From the NCBI RefSeq assembly GCF_025397915.1, contig NZ_JALIDZ010000005.1:390301-454300 (forward strand): a stretch of 64,000 nucleotides of DNA, read 5' to 3'. Positions 62,193-64,000 of this stretch are shown piece by piece (position 1 is the first letter of the stretch; each line of letters opens with the position of its first letter). Made by a program: the position numbers and the translations under genes. The notes under the pieces are model-generated. The model made no database searches and was not told the origin of the DNA. It was given only the letters and a program-made list of their open reading frames with translations. The DNA is from Microbaculum marinisediminis (lineage in GTDB: Bacteria; Pseudomonadota; Alphaproteobacteria; Rhizobiales; Tepidamorphaceae).

Positions 62193-63722
62193 TCATCTGT
62201 CTCCCAACCCGGCTTTACCATCCGGTTCGCCAGACAGGTAGTCCGCCAGGCGCTGATCGCGCAGAGACCAGCGTCGCCAGCCGTTTCTCGAATTGGCGAA
62301 GCCGTCGCGCAGCCTTCCGGCATAGGTTTCGGCCAATTCGCGCTTCCTGAACGGCTTTCCGTCCAGTCGCGCGACGAACGCCTCGAGGACGGGAATGGTC
62401 TGCGGGCCGAGTATGTAGAGATAGTGGGCGTCCAGCGAGGGACCTTCGTGCGCGATCTCGAAGCTGTGGTCCACGTTATAGCGTGCGATCACATAGGGCC
62501 AGTTGACGAAACAGGTCGCGTAAAGGGTGACGATCAGGGTGAGCGCATTGGCCCCGATGAGCCAGGCATTGGATCTGGCGAACAGGATGCGGACGACGAT
62601 CAGGACCAGTCCCGCCGCGACCAGCCCCATCCAGATGAAGGCCGCGACCCGCAGCACCGTCAGCGAATAGGCTTCGATATAGAGGTCGAGCCGCAGGACG
62701 GACGAGACGACCAGCAGGACGTTCTGGCCGATCCAGACGAGCACGAGCACGCGGATGGCAGGGGCACGGTCGGCGTCGCCGCCGGGCCGCATCGCCACAA
62801 GCACGAAGGCGGCGGAGAGAAGGGCGACGACGACCAGCGGATAGGCGCCGCGATGGGCGTATTCCGCGTGGGTGATCCCGTCCGGGAGCGCCAGTCCGCC
62901 CCAGAGATAGGCGAGATCCAGGGCTGTCTGGACCGCGAACAGCAGGTTGAAGGCCAGCAGGGACCGCAAAACGATCGATACGCCGAGCAGAGTGCCGGGA
63001 ACCGGCGTGCGCGCGGGATCGGGCGCGGCGGCGGGGTTGGCGATCCGTTTGCGCACCGGTTCGCGCCGCGCGCGGATGAACGCCCAGGCGAAGGAGGCGG
63101 CGAGAAACCAGAAAACGAACCTGACGGCGTCCAGGCGAGACAGGAGGGCGGATATGTCCAGGGCGGCAAGCCACCGGTCGAACACCGGATTGGCCTTGGC
63201 GAACAGAGCCATGAAAACGGCGAACAGGATCACGGGAAGGATCGATGCCGCCGTTTGCCCCACGGACAGACGGCCGACGAGCCTTCGCCGCCAGATCGCA
63301 CGCGCATGGATCGCGTCGGGGATCAGCCGAAAGGGACCGAGCACGATCAGCCCGGCGAGTTGCGTCGCGCGCTCGGCCGGCGCGCCGTGGAACCGGCCCG
63401 ATGCCGCCAGGGCGAAGACGGCGGTGCCGCCGGCGGCGAACAGGAACGGCAGAAGGCCGGGATTCTCGAGGCCCGGCAATAGCGCGAGGGCGAGGGGGAC
63501 GGACCCGACGAGACCGGTGCGAAGGGTCAATGTCGCGGCGTTGGTCCATGCCACCGCCAAGGCGAGGGCGACGAAGAACAAGGCGATTGAAATGCCCGGC
63601 TGCGGTTCGCCGTAGAGAAGCCAATCCGCGGCGGCGACCATCGCGAGCGCCGCGATCACGGCGCGCGGGATCGGTTCGTTGGTGCCTTGCGGCACGGCCA
63701 TGGCCGTATCAGGGGCGGTCAT
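62193..63722 (-). CDS. DUF4173 domain-containing membrane protein
   Basis: A 509-residue protein with about 12 hydrophobic segments, for example VRFVFWFLAASFAWAFIRAR, SLLAFNLLFAVQTALDLAYL and ALTLIVTLYATCFVNWPYVI. The DUF4173 features YIEAYSLTVLRVAAFIWMGL and NWPYVIARYNVDH are present. A soluble C-terminal part (DAHYLYILGPQTIPVLEAFV) follows. The start is the ATG at 63722; the upstream extension is Arg/Ser-rich. Function unknown. It ends 34 bases before the response-regulator gene. Confidence 0.82.
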   Translation of the reverse strand: MTAPDTAMAVPQGTNEPIPRAVIAALAMVAAADWLLYGEPQPGISIALFFVALALAVAWTNAATLTLRTGLVGSVPLALALLPGLENPGLLPFLFAAGGTAVFALAASGRFHGAPAERATQLAGLIVLGPFRLIPDAIHARAIWRRRLVGRLSVGQTAASILPVILFAVFMALFAKANPVFDRWLAALDISALLSRLDAVRFVFWFLAASFAWAFIRARREPVRKRIANPAAAPDPARTPVPGTLLGVSIVLRSLLAFNLLFAVQTALDLAYLWGGLALPDGITHAEYAHRGAYPLVVVALLSAAFVLVAMRPGGDADRAPAIRVLVLVWIGQNVLLVVSSVLRLDLYIEAYSLTVLRVAAFIWMGLVAAGLVLIVVRILFARSNAWLIGANALTLIVTLYATCFVNWPYVIARYNVDHSFEIAHEGPSLDAHYLYILGPQTIPVLEAFVARLDGKPFRKRELAETYAGRLRDGFANSRNGWRRWSLRDQRLADYLSGEPDGKAGLGDR

Positions 63723-63900
63723 CGGCGATGTCCCCCGTCTGGGCTGGTGGTTGCTTCCGCTTCGGGAACGGGATGACGGTCGCGGCGGGTCGCGACGGCT
63801 CGGGCGCCGGTGGCGTGGCGACAAGCCACCAGCCGTCCCGCTTAAGCGAGGCGGGCGGGGATAGCCGTTGCCGGGAGGCTGTGAGGTGCTTGCGTTCCAT
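63709..63900 (-). CDS. Small hypothetical protein overlapping the DUF4173 gene start
   Basis: A 63-residue frame, ATG at 63900, whose end overlaps the DUF4173 start by 14 bases. The translation begins ERKHLTASRQRLSPPASLKR and contains WWLVATPP and VIPFPKRKQ. It is proline-rich and has no recognised domain. The overlap suggests translational coupling, but a chance frame cannot be excluded. Confidence 0.4.
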   Translation of the reverse strand: MERKHLTASRQRLSPPASLKRDGWWLVATPPAPEPSRPAATVIPFPKRKQPPAQTGDIADDRP

Positions 63901-63939
63901 GCGGCCGTTATGGCGGGCGCGGATGCAGGAATTGCAGCG

Positions 63940-63966
63940 CCGCCGGTCAGGAACGGCGGATTTTTT
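63940..63966 (+). terminator. Terminator-like hairpin near the window's right edge
   Basis: CCGCCG-GTCAGGAA-CGGCGG-ATTTTTT reads as a 6-bp stem with an 8-nt loop and a T6 tail on the plus strand. No plus-strand gene ends just before it in this window, so it may terminate antisense or unannotated transcription, or be accidental. Confidence 0.35.
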
Positions 63967-64000
63967 CAGCAGATATCGTGCAGACGAGGGGCGCCGGCAC

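Overview
The window is GC-rich, densely coded DNA of an alphaproteobacterium, most likely order Hyphomicrobiales (Rhizobiales). The clues are the liv operon carrying a small DUF6867 membrane gene, a DUF3126 gene beside cysE, a Usg-family gene, a form II carbon-monoxide-dehydrogenase-like cluster and several ABC/TRAP importers. The genus cannot be decided from the sequence. I see no insertion sequence, prophage, CRISPR array or rRNA gene. One tRNA gene is present.

Left part (1-26.2 kb): the 3' end of an indolepyruvate ferredoxin oxidoreductase gene, a P1-family peptidase, an XRE-cupin regulator with a GNAT enzyme, a DUF1194 protein, a branched-chain amino acid ABC importer (livK, DUF6867, livF, livG, livM, livH), a TRAP importer (dctM, dctQ, dctP), an XRE regulator and pcaC-pcaD-pcaB of the protocatechuate branch of the beta-ketoadipate pathway. 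On the other strand follow coxG, coxSLM (form II signature AYRGAGR), the maturation genes coxD and coxE, two XdhC-family genes split by a LysE-type exporter, and a molybdenum-cofactor nucleotidyltransferase fusion.

Middle part (26.2-37.7 kb): usg, a DMT exporter, a complete Anbu cluster (Anbu peptidase, transglutaminase-like, alpha-E, circularly permuted ATP-grasp), radC, map, an FkbM methyltransferase, sfsA, a CinA-type protein, gpt and an mgtC-like gene. A tRNA-Leu(UAA) gene then follows that is interrupted in its anticodon by a 241-nt group I intron closely resembling the cyanobacterial/plastid tRNA-Leu intron.

The most unusual region is 37.7-44.7 kb: eight co-directional genes on the minus strand. 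The upstream three are small unassigned proteins. One of them is almost entirely a TPGL repeat with no charged residue for its first 151 residues, and one resembles the leader region of NHLP/Os1348-type peptides. The downstream five are tailoring-type enzymes: a carbamoyltransferase, a DUF6445 2OG-oxygenase-like protein, a heme-oxygenase-like diiron oxidase, a cytochrome P450 and an FkbM methyltransferase. I infer a biosynthetic cluster, possibly one that modifies a repetitive ribosomally made peptide. No known class fits.

Right part (44.7-64 kb): trkH, a secreted protein of unknown role, a three-gene ABC importer of the COG2984/4120/1101 type, an FAD monooxygenase, a small zinc-finger protein, two alpha/beta hydrolases, cysE, DUF3126, two unassigned membrane proteins, a gamma-class carbonic anhydrase, a LapG-like transglutaminase-type cysteine protease, a double-PilZ protein, an MFS/spermidine-synthase fusion, a two-component system and a DUF4173 membrane protein.
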